A stretch of 64,000 nucleotides of DNA. Source: Desulfurella amilsii (GTDB lineage: Bacteria; Campylobacterota_A; Desulfurellia; Desulfurellales; Desulfurellaceae). The position numbers were made by a program, and so were the translations under genes. Positions 18,983-25,377 of this stretch are shown piece by piece. Each line of letters starts with the position of its first letter. Within the stretch, counting starts at the first letter, position 1. The notes under the pieces are model-generated. The model worked only from the letters and a program-made list of their open reading frames with translations, made no database searches and was not told the origin of the DNA. The stretch spans positions 1,205,580 to 1,269,579 of the forward strand of contig NZ_MDSU01000018.1 in the NCBI RefSeq assembly GCF_002119425.1, written 5' to 3'.

Positions 18983-19840
18983 TTAGCCTATCTCAATTTT
19001 TAAATTTTCTAGACGCTCAATCCTTTTTTCAATTGGGGGATGTGTGCTAAATAAACTTTTAAACGTTTCGCCCTTAAATGGATTTACTATAAACATATGT
19101 GCTGTTGTTTGCGAGAAATGGGTATTTGGTAGTGGCGAAAGTTTATTTACTGCTTCTAGCTTCTTTAAAGCGTTAGCTAAATACATAGGGTTGCCTGACA
19201 TAAGTGCCCCACCTTTATCTGCTGCATACTCTCTTTGCCTTGATATAGCTAGCTGAATTATAGTAGCTATTATAGGGGTTAGTATAGCAACAAAAAGCAG
19301 CCCAAACATATTATTGTTTCTTCTATTACTACCCATTCCACCAAATATAGCTGACCATTGAGCCATCCATGCTAAATAGCTGATTGCGCCGGCTATGGTA
19401 GCAGCAATGGTTCCAGTCAGTATATCTCTATTTTTAACATGAGTTAGTTCATGGCCCAAAACACCAGATAGCTCATTTGTATCCAGCAAATTCAATATTC
19501 CAGTTGTAACGCACACTGCCGCATGTTTTGGGTTTCTGCCTGTTGCAAAGGCATTTGGAGTATTACTTTGCATCACATAAATTTTTGGCATAGGTAGGTT
19601 AGCTTTTTGTGTTAGATTGCTTATAATTGAATAAAGTTGTGGATACGCTGACTGAGAGGCTTCGCTTGCATGGTAAGCTTTCAAGACAATTTTATCAGAA
19701 AACCAATAGGTTACAAAATTCATAATTCCAGCAAACAATAAAGCAATAATCATTCCTTGTTGACCGCCAATAGCACCGCCTACTATCATTAACAATACAG
19801 TAAGTGCAACCATTAGCATAAATGTCTTAAAGTAATTCAT
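18983..19840 (-). CDS. htpX: Membrane zinc metalloprotease HtpX
   Basis: M48-family inner-membrane protease involved in quality control of membrane proteins. The 285-residue protein has two N-terminal hydrophobic segments (residues ~5-20 and 28-47), the zinc motif H130-E-L-T-H134, two further hydrophobic segments near 145-165 and 180-200, and the third zinc ligand Glu in SRQREYAADKGGA. Length and topology match the family. A possible AAGGAG lies upstream of the start. It is 19 bases upstream of the carboxypeptidase gene and probably co-transcribed with it. Confidence 0.95.
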   Translation of the reverse strand: MNYFKTFMLMVALTVLLMIVGGAIGGQQGMIIALLFAGIMNFVTYWFSDKIVLKAYHASEASQSAYPQLYSIISNLTQKANLPMPKIYVMQSNTPNAFATGRNPKHAAVCVTTGILNLLDTNELSGVLGHELTHVKNRDILTGTIAATIAGAISYLAWMAQWSAIFGGMGSNRRNNNMFGLLFVAILTPIIATIIQLAISRQREYAADKGGALMSGNPMYLANALKKLEAVNKLSPLPNTHFSQTTAHMFIVNPFKGETFKSLFSTHPPIEKRIERLENLKIEIG

Positions 19841-20207
19841 AAGTCACTCCTTTCTTAGTACCTACAATTTTGATTAATGTATATTTTTTACAGCACAATA
19901 TTGCTTGGGTAGTATAAAAAAATTTATTTGCTTTATTTGTTCTAAAAAAAGTTTAAATAACGCAAACATACTCAACATGCTGTTCATTAAAACCCCCCTT
20001 TTTTATAAACCATTAAACATGAGTATAAGCTAAATTTTATTAAAAAAATGTAGACTATTCGTGTAAAAAAAGTTAATCAAATTGTTCAAGAATTTTCATT
20101 ATCGACAATAACAAATATTTATTATTTACCTAACTTTTCCCATCTTTTTATGCACCACATAAAAAATTCTTTATTATAAGCATTTCTTACTTGATATTTT
20201 ACCTTTG
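19841..20207 (-). other. Intergenic stretch upstream of htpX
   Basis: About 370 bases of AT-rich sequence without a credible open frame on either strand. It contains a C6 run followed by T6 near 19990 and must hold the htpX promoter, but no single -35/-10 pair stands out. No RNA gene was recognised. Confidence 0.5.
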
Positions 20208-20228
20208 TAGTGTATATAGCATACACTA
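20208..20228. repeat. Perfect 8-bp inverted repeat next to the transposase remnant
   Basis: TAGTGTAT, five bases, then ATACACTA. It ends one base before the open frame of the IS1634-like fragment, so it may be left over from the element's promoter or end region. Confidence 0.55.
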
Positions 20229-20229
20229 G

Positions 20230-20382
20230 TCTTTTGTAAGAAAAATAAAAAAGAAAGATGCGGTTTATCTTGCCGAAGTTGAAAATTACCGCGAAGGCAA
20301 AAAAGTAAAACAGAAGGCAATAATATATATAGGCAAAGAGGTAGAAGGAGAAGTTAGGAATTTAATAGCAAACGATTGTTAA
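20230..20382 (+). pseudogene. N-terminal remnant of an IS1634-family transposase
   Basis: A 50-codon frame without a start codon reads FVRKIKKKDAVYLAEVENYR and continues EGKKVKQKAIIYIGKEVEGE before running into a stop. This is the conserved start of IS1634-type transposases (the YLAEVENYREG...KQ...I.YIGKE pattern). The codon where ATG is expected reads TCT. The catalytic DDE core and the other end of the element are absent. Homology appears to stop near 20362, exactly where the 79-bp direct repeat begins, so the junction marks a deletion or rearrangement. Confidence 0.75.
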
Positions 20383-20440
20383 TACGGTTTCAACAGAATG
20401 CAAACCGTGTGTAAATAAGCAGATTTGTTTTCATAAAAAC
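20362..20440. repeat. 79-bp direct repeat, copy A
   Basis: Matches 21256-21334 at 74 of 79 positions in the same orientation. Copy A lies downstream of the exported-protein gene at 20450 and contains a four-box array with 11-base spacing like the one in copy B. Confidence 0.9.
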
Positions 20441-20449
20441 CTTCATCTT

Positions 20450-21031
20450 CTATCTACCGTAGCCGTTGTGTTGATCATATTGAGGGTGGTACTGATTATT
20501 ATTATTGTAGCCTCCTCTATTGTATTGAGAATTACCCGGAAAATGTTCATGGTTGTTTTGAAAGCGGTTATATTCTTTAGAGTGCTCGTATTTGTAGTAT
20601 CGTTTATCCGGAGAAGCTATAAAATGATTCCAATGCGGATTTCTATAATACTCGTGAGCTTGTCTTTGCAGCATACCCCAATTGTTTGGATGGAACCTTC
20701 TTAACTGCATAGGTATAACGCGAGTAAACCTCCAAGGTCCGTTATAGGTTGGTCCAAAATACCACATGTTGTTGTAAAAGGAATAGTACACATTTCCTAC
20801 GTAAAATACAGGAAATGGAGCGGTTTCTGCAATATAGGCTTGCACATCAGGTACATAAACCATGGCAGGCGGTGGATAGTACGGCGTGGTAATTATATTT
20901 AAATTTACATTTACTCCCCCTGCAAATGCATGCAGGGGGAACATTAAATATATAAATACTAATAGGGGGCTTAGCTTTGCAAATACTCTTTTTATGCGCC
21001 ATACAGTAAAATTACCTAAATTTAAAAACAT
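20450..21031 (-). CDS. Exported Tyr/Trp/Asn-rich protein of unknown function
   Basis: A 193-residue protein with a basic N-terminus and a hydrophobic segment ending AFA-GG (predicted cleavage after residue 37). The mature part has VYVPDVQAYI, VYYSFYNNMWYFGP, TYNGPWRF, and then a His/Asn/Tyr-rich, low-complexity tail. The pattern of an aromatic YYS..WYFGPxYNGPW block recurs in small exported proteobacterial proteins of unknown role; I cannot name a function. AAGGAGT precedes the ATG. It follows the 58-residue exported protein by 17 bases, and the pair is bracketed by the 79-bp direct repeat. Confidence 0.7.
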   Translation of the reverse strand: MFLNLGNFTVWRIKRVFAKLSPLLVFIYLMFPLHAFAGGVNVNLNIITTPYYPPPAMVYVPDVQAYIAETAPFPVFYVGNVYYSFYNNMWYFGPTYNGPWRFTRVIPMQLRRFHPNNWGMLQRQAHEYYRNPHWNHFIASPDKRYYKYEHSKEYNRFQNNHEHFPGNSQYNRGGYNNNNQYHPQYDQHNGYGR

Positions 21032-21048
21032 AATTTTTACTCCTTAGG

Positions 21049-21225
21049 CTAATAGTTATTTGTTTGAGCGTTAATATTACTTATATTGTGGATATTATAA
21101 TGTTTGTAGCAATAATGAGAGGTAGAAAATTGAATATTTTGGGCATAAACATTCGCTGCGCTAACAAAAAGTCCACTCCCTGAAGCAAATATAAACAACA
21201 CTAGCAAGTAAAAGATTTTCTTCAT
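21049..21225 (-). CDS. Small exported protein, unknown function
   Basis: A 58-residue precursor: MKKIFYLLVLFIFASGSGLF then a signal-peptide end around residues 24-28 (SAANVYA), leaving about 30 polar residues rich in Asn, Tyr and His. GGAGGT lies just upstream of the ATG at 21225; an in-frame extension to 21243 runs through that site and was not used. It is the first gene of a two-gene unit with the 193-residue exported protein. Its upstream region carries two four-box arrays with exact 11-base spacing, so it is probably under response-regulator control. Confidence 0.65.
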   Translation of the reverse strand: MKKIFYLLVLFIFASGSGLFVSAANVYAQNIQFSTSHYCYKHYNIHNISNINAQTNNY

Positions 21226-21255
21226 AAAACACCTCCATTGCAAAATCTTATTTTA

Positions 21256-21334
21256 TTAATAGCAAACGATTGTTAATACAGTTTAAACAGAATGTAAACC
21301 GTGTGTAAATAAACAGACTTGTTTTCATAAAAAC
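21256..21334. repeat. 79-bp direct repeat, copy B (promoter side)
   Basis: Partner of 20362-20440, with 5 mismatches in 79. It sits immediately upstream of the two exported-protein genes and includes the first phased box array. Confidence 0.9.
21271..21310 (-). promoter_or_regulatory. Array of four boxes spaced exactly 11 bp (array 1)
   Basis: Read on the plus strand the boxes are GTTAAT, GTTTAAAC, TGTAAAC and TGTAAAT, ending at 21277, 21288, 21299 and 21310; on the gene strand they read as TTTACA/TTTAAA/TTAACA units. Tandem units with 11-bp period on one helix face are the normal binding layout of OmpR/PhoB-class response regulators. The array lies 46-85 bases upstream of the exported-protein start. 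Confidence 0.55.
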
Positions 21335-21373
21335 TTCCCAAATTAAATATATGATTGTATTAATAGTGCATAA

Positions 21374-21414
21374 TTGTTAACTGAATATAAACGAAATGTT
21401 AATGGATTATAAAC
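21374..21414 (-). promoter_or_regulatory. Second array of four boxes spaced exactly 11 bp (array 2)
   Basis: Boxes TGTTAAC, TATAAAC, TGTTAAT and TATAAAC end at 21381, 21392, 21403 and 21414, again exactly 11 apart. The array is about 70 bases further upstream than array 1 and shares the [GA]T[TA]AA[CT] core. Confidence 0.5.
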
Positions 21415-21453
21415 GCAAGAATAACAGTAGGAAGAAAATAAAAAAAATTATGC

Positions 21454-21478
21454 GCTCAAGGACATTTGGTCCTTGAGC
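21454..21478 (-). terminator. Terminator of the glutamine-rich repeat protein gene
   Basis: A perfect 10-bp stem (GCTCAAGGAC with GTCCTTGAGC) and a five-base loop. On the minus strand it is followed after a few bases by an eight-T run and further T-rich sequence. Confidence 0.85.
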
Positions 21479-21536
21479 CTAAACTTTATTTAAAGGACAA
21501 AATTTACAGGCTAAAAAACTTAGATGCTAAAAAATC

Positions 21537-22031
21537 TTAGATGGTTAAATTCAAATTTGTTAAGCCTAAAGCTCCGGCTTGAGATTCCTGGTTATTCATC
21601 CCAGTTAGCATGTTTTGCATATACTGCGAGATTAAGCTTTGAATTGACTGTAATGATTGGCTTGATGAATTTGAGTTTGCCTGCATTGACTGTTGTAAAC
21701 TTTGAATGTTAGTATAATCTGACTGAGCTTGAGTTAAATTACCAGACTGTAAATCTTGACCTAATTGTGCAAAATCTGTTTGCATTTGTTGAAATGGGTT
21801 TTGAGTTTGATTAGAAGCAACAGACGTGTTAGCACGAGTTGTATTTTGACTTTGATTAGATGAAAACAGCTGTTGTATGTTCGCAAAGTCTGACTGAGCT
21901 TGAGTTAAATTACCAGACTGCAAATCTTGACCTAGTTGTGCAAAATCTGTTTGCATTTGTTGTCTGTTGTTTTGCTGGTTGTAAATTGCATTTGAAAAAT
22001 AGTTTTGACCAGAGATACCAGATATAGACAT
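21537..22031 (-). CDS. Gln/Ser-rich protein with a duplicated ~29-residue unit
   Basis: A 164-residue protein, low in charge and rich in Gln, Asn and Ser. The unit QMQTDFAQLGQDLQSGNLTQ plus AQSD(F/Y).NIQ occurs twice (about residues 25-53 and 82-110). The DFxxLGxxLxSGxLxxAQ pattern recurs in many small bacterial proteins of unknown function. No signal peptide or membrane segment is present. AAGGAGG precedes the ATG, and a promoter and a terminator of its own make it a single-gene unit. The C-terminal half is predicted to be helical and Ser/Gln-rich. Confidence 0.7.
   Translation of the reverse strand: MSISGISGQNYFSNAIYNQQNNRQQMQTDFAQLGQDLQSGNLTQAQSDFANIQQLFSSNQSQNTTRANTSVASNQTQNPFQQMQTDFAQLGQDLQSGNLTQAQSDYTNIQSLQQSMQANSNSSSQSLQSIQSLISQYMQNMLTGMNNQESQAGALGLTNLNLTI
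21718..21791. repeat. 74-bp intragenic direct repeat, copy 1
   Basis: Nearly identical to 21889-21962 (2 mismatches in 74), offset 171 bases, a multiple of three. It encodes the duplicated unit of the Gln-rich protein. Confidence 0.95.
21889..21962. repeat. 74-bp intragenic direct repeat, copy 2
   Basis: Partner of 21718-21791. Identity at the DNA level, including wobble positions, points to a recent duplication or gene conversion. Confidence 0.95.
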
Positions 22032-22084
22032 ATTACGCCTCCTTAAGCCTGTAAATTACCCCTACTAAATAAAGCTCTACAATC

Positions 22085-22112
22085 TTTATAAAGACCAAAA
22101 AAAGTGTAGCAA
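22085..22112 (-). promoter_or_regulatory. Promoter of the Gln-rich repeat protein gene
   Basis: On the minus strand TTGCTA (22107-22112), a 16-base spacer and TATAAA (22085-22090), about 50 bases before the ATG at 22031. Confidence 0.55.
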
Positions 22113-22237
22113 ATTTCGTTCTTAACTTATCTTCACAATAGCAGTTTTAGTGTTAAATAAACTTATAAAGAAAGAGAGGGGAATGTATTAGAGAAAGCAT
22201 AGATAACCAAAGATACTATTATAAAAGCATTTGGTTT

Positions 22238-22975
22238 TTAAGCGTGAAACTGTTCAATAAATTTAAATGAAGCAAATTGTTTTGCTACTCGGCCACTGTA
22301 GGTGCCATAAGATAAGGCAAAGCTTTGTGCTTCTTTTTTTATATCAAAATCTTGTTTTACACCAAATTCATTTAAGTAAAATTTTACTACTTCTATAAAA
22401 TTTGAAACTTCAAGGGGATGAAACCCTATAGACAAACCAAATCTGGCAAAAAGCGAAGTTTTTTCGTTTTCTTCTTCTTTTTCAAATATGTCACTATCAA
22501 GGGTGAGCACTTTTTGTTTTATAATGCGTTTTTTATTTGAAGTAACCAAGAATATGCAATTTTTAGGTTTTTCTTCAAGAGAACCTTCAATAATGGATTT
22601 AAACTTTCTAAATTCTTTATCATTTTCTTCAAATGCTAAATCATCGAAGTAAATGAAAAATTTATATGGGCTATTTTTGATAATATCAAACAATTCATAT
22701 ATAGAATAAACATCTTCTTCTAGATACTCAATACATCTTAGGCCTTTTGAATTAAATTTATCAATAAGGTATTTGACAAGTGAAGATTTACCCAGCCCAT
22801 TCTCGCCGTAAAAAAACATATTGAGCGCTTCAAAACCGCTGCAGAGGCATGCGGTATTTTTGCTTGAAAGCTCAATTTGTTTATCTAAATAAAGCAACTT
22901 TTTTGGTGCGCTAAATCCACCTGCACCTTTTAAATTGCCCTTGTGCCACCTTACAACTAAATAATCATCAAACAT
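22238..22975 (-). CDS. P-loop ATPase of the DUF815 type
   Basis: A 245-residue AAA+-like ATPase. The Walker A motif is GENGLGKSS, after the short FFY strand, and a Walker B-like FFIYFDDLAF follows. The downstream VTSNKKR is a sensor-1-like Asn segment. The arrangement matches the DUF815 family, whose members are thought to be single-domain AAA+ ATPases without a known partner. The ATG at 22975 (MFDDYLVV) is preferred; an upstream TTG at 23011 adds 12 residues. No clear Shine-Dalgarno site is present. A good terminator hairpin separates it from the upstream Lys-rich peptide gene. Confidence 0.7.
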   Translation of the reverse strand: MFDDYLVVRWHKGNLKGAGGFSAPKKLLYLDKQIELSSKNTACLCSGFEALNMFFYGENGLGKSSLVKYLIDKFNSKGLRCIEYLEEDVYSIYELFDIIKNSPYKFFIYFDDLAFEENDKEFRKFKSIIEGSLEEKPKNCIFLVTSNKKRIIKQKVLTLDSDIFEKEEENEKTSLFARFGLSIGFHPLEVSNFIEVVKFYLNEFGVKQDFDIKKEAQSFALSYGTYSGRVAKQFASFKFIEQFHA

Positions 22976-23014
22976 GGGCAATATGATATAACAAATTTGA
23001 ATTTTTTTCAATAA

Positions 23015-23042
23015 AAAAGGCTAGCCAGATAGCTAACCTTTT
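23015..23042 (-). terminator. Terminator of the Lys/Ala-rich exported peptide gene
   Basis: An 11-bp stem with one G-T pair (AAAAGGCTAGC with GCTAACCTTTT) and a six-base loop, flanked by A and T runs so it could work in both directions. It lies 15 bases past the peptide gene's stop. Confidence 0.8.
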
Positions 23043-23057
23043 TGCTAACTTTGCAGT

Positions 23058-23249
23058 TTACTTTGTTTCTGCTTTTTTAGGAGCTGCTTTTTTTGCCACT
23101 GCTTTTTTTGCCACTGCTTTTTTTACCACTGCTTTTTTCTCTACTTTTGTTTCATTTTTTGCTGGAGCAGGTTTTGCATTTTCTGCAGCCAATACCGGAC
23201 TCACCATCAAGCCTACAACTACGCATGAAGCTAATAACTTCTTTAACAT
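23058..23249 (-). CDS. Small exported Lys/Ala-rich (histone-H1-tail-like) protein
   Basis: A 63-residue precursor. Residues 1-21 are a signal peptide (MLKKLLASCVVVGLMVSPVLA, cut before AEN). The mature part of about 40 residues is almost all Lys, Ala, Val and Pro, with the unit KKAVA repeated. It should be strongly cationic and disordered outside the inner membrane. TGGAGGT precedes the ATG. Similar Lys/Ala tails occur in histone-like proteins, but the signal peptide argues against a DNA role. Function unknown. Confidence 0.7.
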   Translation of the reverse strand: MLKKLLASCVVVGLMVSPVLAAENAKPAPAKNETKVEKKAVVKKAVAKKAVAKKAAPKKAETK

Positions 23250-23434
23250 CGAACACCTCCAAGTAATTCTTGAAAAGCACTTTAGACGTGTTTGGTAAAA
23301 TCAAAGTAAAATGAAACGCTAAATCACTTTATTACCGATAATTGCCGTAAAGCCCACAAGCCTATAGCTATGGGGATATAAGGCAATAAGTTTTTAATTG
23401 CATTATATTTGTTTTTGTTAATTGTGAAGCAAAG

Positions 23435-23572
23435 GTGATTAAAACTTATAAATATAAACTATATAAAACCAAAAGGCTTGAAAGCCTGCACGGACTTATA
23501 AATATATCCGCAGATATTTATAACCACTGCATAGCTTTGCATAAAGAGAAGGGACATCTTATCTTGGAGTAG
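23435..23572 (+). pseudogene. tnpB: Truncated tnpB (IS605 OrfB) start
   Basis: GTG at 23435 opens 45 codons reading VIKTYKYKLYKTKRLESLHG, LINISADIYNHCIALHKEKG and HLILE, then TAG. This is the conserved N-terminus of TnpB proteins (IKTYKYKLY... YNHCIALHK). A full TnpB has about 370-400 residues, so nearly 90 percent of the gene, including the RuvC residues and zinc finger, is deleted. Confidence 0.75.
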
Positions 23573-23655
23573 GCAGTATAAGACCTGCTTTGCGCAAGGC
23601 AACTGCCGTTGATACCAGAATCCCCTGCCTTTAGGCATAGGGAGTATGCCAAGTG
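23570..23655 (+). ncRNA. Possible omega-RNA-like right end of the IS605 remnant
   Basis: In TnpB elements the 3' end of the transposon is transcribed as the omega RNA that guides TnpB, and its 3' part overlaps the right-end hairpin. This segment keeps such a structure: GCAAGGCAACTGCCGTTG, CCAGAATC, then the TGCC-TTTA-GGCA hairpin and GGGAGTAT. Whether it is still transcribed cannot be told; without a local TnpB it could only act with one encoded elsewhere. Confidence 0.35.
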
Positions 23656-23794
23656 TAAAAGCGCCAAAGTCTTTTCTAGTTATTCAAAAAGCACCGCTAT
23701 CTTTGAAGGTATAAAAGATGATTCTTGTTGCTTAATAAGATTGATTTTTTCTGCAATAGTCTATATTTTTAAAAAATAAAAAAGGAGGTTATTA

Positions 23795-24139
23795 ATGAAG
23801 CCCATTTTTTTCAAATCGGCACAAAGCTATGAGCCACAAAAGGATTGGAAGCGTACAAGCCTTTGTAATCAGGATTCTATATCGATAGAGTATTTTGTAA
23901 AACCGCCTCATCATGCTTCACCAGAGCACTCACACGATAATGCACAAGCTTTGGTTGTATTAAAAGGCAAAATGTCTGTAAAAAATAAAGACAGCGAAAT
24001 TGTACTTTCAGAAAACGATTGTGTATTCATAGAGCCAAATGAGGTGCATATTATTACAAATGTATTAAATGAACCTTCAATAGGTCTTGATATATTTGTG
24101 CCTGGTAGAGACTTCAGCTTCTGGCTAAATAAGCTATAA
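23795..24139 (+). CDS. Single-domain cupin protein
   Basis: A 114-residue protein folding as one cupin barrel. The first cupin motif is PEHSHDNAQALVVLKGKMSV (metal-ligand His residues and Glu/Gln position), the second is EPNEVHIITN. The metal-binding His pattern is largely kept. Small cupins bind sugars, organic acids or metals, or sense small ligands; none can be chosen here. AAGGAGG lies 7 bases before the ATG. It follows the IS605 remnant and ends 1 base before the convergent dnaN. Confidence 0.75.
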   Translation: MKPIFFKSAQSYEPQKDWKRTSLCNQDSISIEYFVKPPHHASPEHSHDNAQALVVLKGKMSVKNKDSEIVLSENDCVFIEPNEVHIITNVLNEPSIGLDIFVPGRDFSFWLNKL

Positions 24140-24140
24140 G

Positions 24141-25256
24141 TTATCTAATGGGTGTCATGACATACACATAACTTATTTGATTGTCACTTGTTGCTTTCAA
24201 CTCAAGTGGTTTTATAGGCTCTTTATAATAAAAATAAACTACATTTGCCTGTATGTTGTTTAAAAAATCCACAGTATAGCGACCATTAATATTTAAGGCA
24301 ACTGGCATGTGAGCTTTATCTTTATCGGTTGAAAATTCAACAATATCGCTTGCCACTTCGCCTTCTTTGTTTGTAACGTTTAGCTCAACTGTGTTATCTT
24401 GAATATTAAACTCTAAAACTGAGAGCTCATCGCTAGAAAGCGCTAGCACTTTTTGCAGAGAGTTTTTTAGCGATTCTTTGTTAAATACAATGCAAGAAAC
24501 ATTCTGAGCATCTTCTAATATAACTGCTTGGTATTGAGGAAATTGCCCGTTTATCACTTTTGAGGTAACTGTTGCATTGGCAGTTTGGAAGGCGATTTTT
24601 GATACATTATCACCCTCGCTTTTATATAGAACGCTTATTTTACCGTTAGATTTTAGTATGCGACTAAGCTGCAGTATGCCTTCTTTTTCAACTATACAAT
24701 AAAAGTTTATATCATTGTCTAGCGCTTTACTAATCCAAAAGAGTCTTGAGCGATTCGTAGCGACAAAGTTTACCTTGTTTTGGTCAATTTCTATTAAGAT
24801 GCCGCTGAATTCGCGTGTCTGCTCATCTTCTTTGCTGCTTGCAATGTGTGTTTTTAAGAGCTCTAATACATCATCGGAGTCAAAAGCCCCAACGATTTTA
24901 TAGTCATCTATTGATTCTAAAGGATAGCCTTCGCTTTGAAAAATTTTTGCTGTTGTTTTGTAAGATCCATTTCTTATTGTTAATAAGTTGTCTTCTAATT
25001 CAAAAACTATCTCGCCATTTAACGCCTTTAGTCTATCAAATAAGTCCGGTCTTGCCAAGAACCCACATTCACCCTCACTTTCTATAGGAGCAGTAATGTT
25101 GATTTGGACTATCTCGTTTGATGAAGTAACAGATAATGCATTATCTGTTATGCTTACATGGTAGTTGCTTAATATTGAGTTCTTGTCTTTCGATAAACCC
25201 CCAGATACATTTGGGATTATTTTTTTTATTATATTTGCATCAACACTAAAGCGCAT
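24141..25256 (-). CDS. dnaN: DNA polymerase III beta subunit (sliding clamp)
   Basis: Ring-shaped processivity clamp that tethers DNA polymerase III to DNA and recruits repair enzymes. The 371-residue protein has the three-domain length of the family. Recognisable parts are the N-terminal MRFSVDANIIKKIIPNVSGG, the central YKSEGDN and GQFPQYQ segments, and the C-terminal NINGRYTVDFLNNI and VYVMTPIR (consensus MPMR/MPVR end). The ATG at 25256 has a G-rich AGGGGGG just upstream; an in-frame extension to 25331 enters the neighbouring terminator. dnaN is not beside dnaA here. Confidence 0.93.
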   Translation of the reverse strand: MRFSVDANIIKKIIPNVSGGLSKDKNSILSNYHVSITDNALSVTSSNEIVQINITAPIESEGECGFLARPDLFDRLKALNGEIVFELEDNLLTIRNGSYKTTAKIFQSEGYPLESIDDYKIVGAFDSDDVLELLKTHIASSKEDEQTREFSGILIEIDQNKVNFVATNRSRLFWISKALDNDINFYCIVEKEGILQLSRILKSNGKISVLYKSEGDNVSKIAFQTANATVTSKVINGQFPQYQAVILEDAQNVSCIVFNKESLKNSLQKVLALSSDELSVLEFNIQDNTVELNVTNKEGEVASDIVEFSTDKDKAHMPVALNINGRYTVDFLNNIQANVVYFYYKEPIKPLELKATSDNQISYVYVMTPIR

Positions 25257-25329
25257 AAACCCCCCTACTACTAAACTTTCTATTCTATTATATGTAAAAA
25301 AATATAAAAATCCATTAAAAAGAAAAAGC

Positions 25330-25355
25330 ACAGAGGGGAGGTTAAACCCCCCTGT
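25330..25355 (-). terminator. Terminator after the exported rhodanese gene
   Basis: ACAGAGGGG pairs with CCCCCTGT around a short loop (one bulge); on the minus strand T-rich GCTTTTTCTTTTT follows. It lies 23 bases past the rhodanese stop and upstream of dnaN. Confidence 0.75.
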
Positions 25356-25377
25356 AAAAAGAATTTTTTTTAAGATT

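Larger units (their letters stand above)
23335..23655 (+). mobile_element. Remnant of an IS200/IS605-family element (tnpB type)
   Basis: The left part has a subterminal hairpin (CCTATAG/CTATGGG at 23361-23374) enclosed by ATTGCC and GGCAAT (23341-23346 and 23382-23387). Then comes the start of a tnpB frame, cut short, and a right end with the typical GATACCAGAATCCCCTGCC segment, a hairpin loop TTTA, and GGCATAGGGAGTATGCC. No tnpA and no TnpB nuclease core remain, so the copy is not autonomous. Outer boundaries are approximate because this family makes no target duplication. It fills most of the 545-base gap 23250-23794. Confidence 0.7.

Noticed and set aside
22140..22237. Hairpin CCAAA...TTTGG after the DUF815 ATPase gene as terminator
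   Set aside because: Only five base pairs and no T run after it on the gene's strand.
23083..23150. Short tandem repeats resembling an array
   Set aside because: They are KKAVA codons of the Lys/Ala-rich peptide, in frame with a signal peptide.
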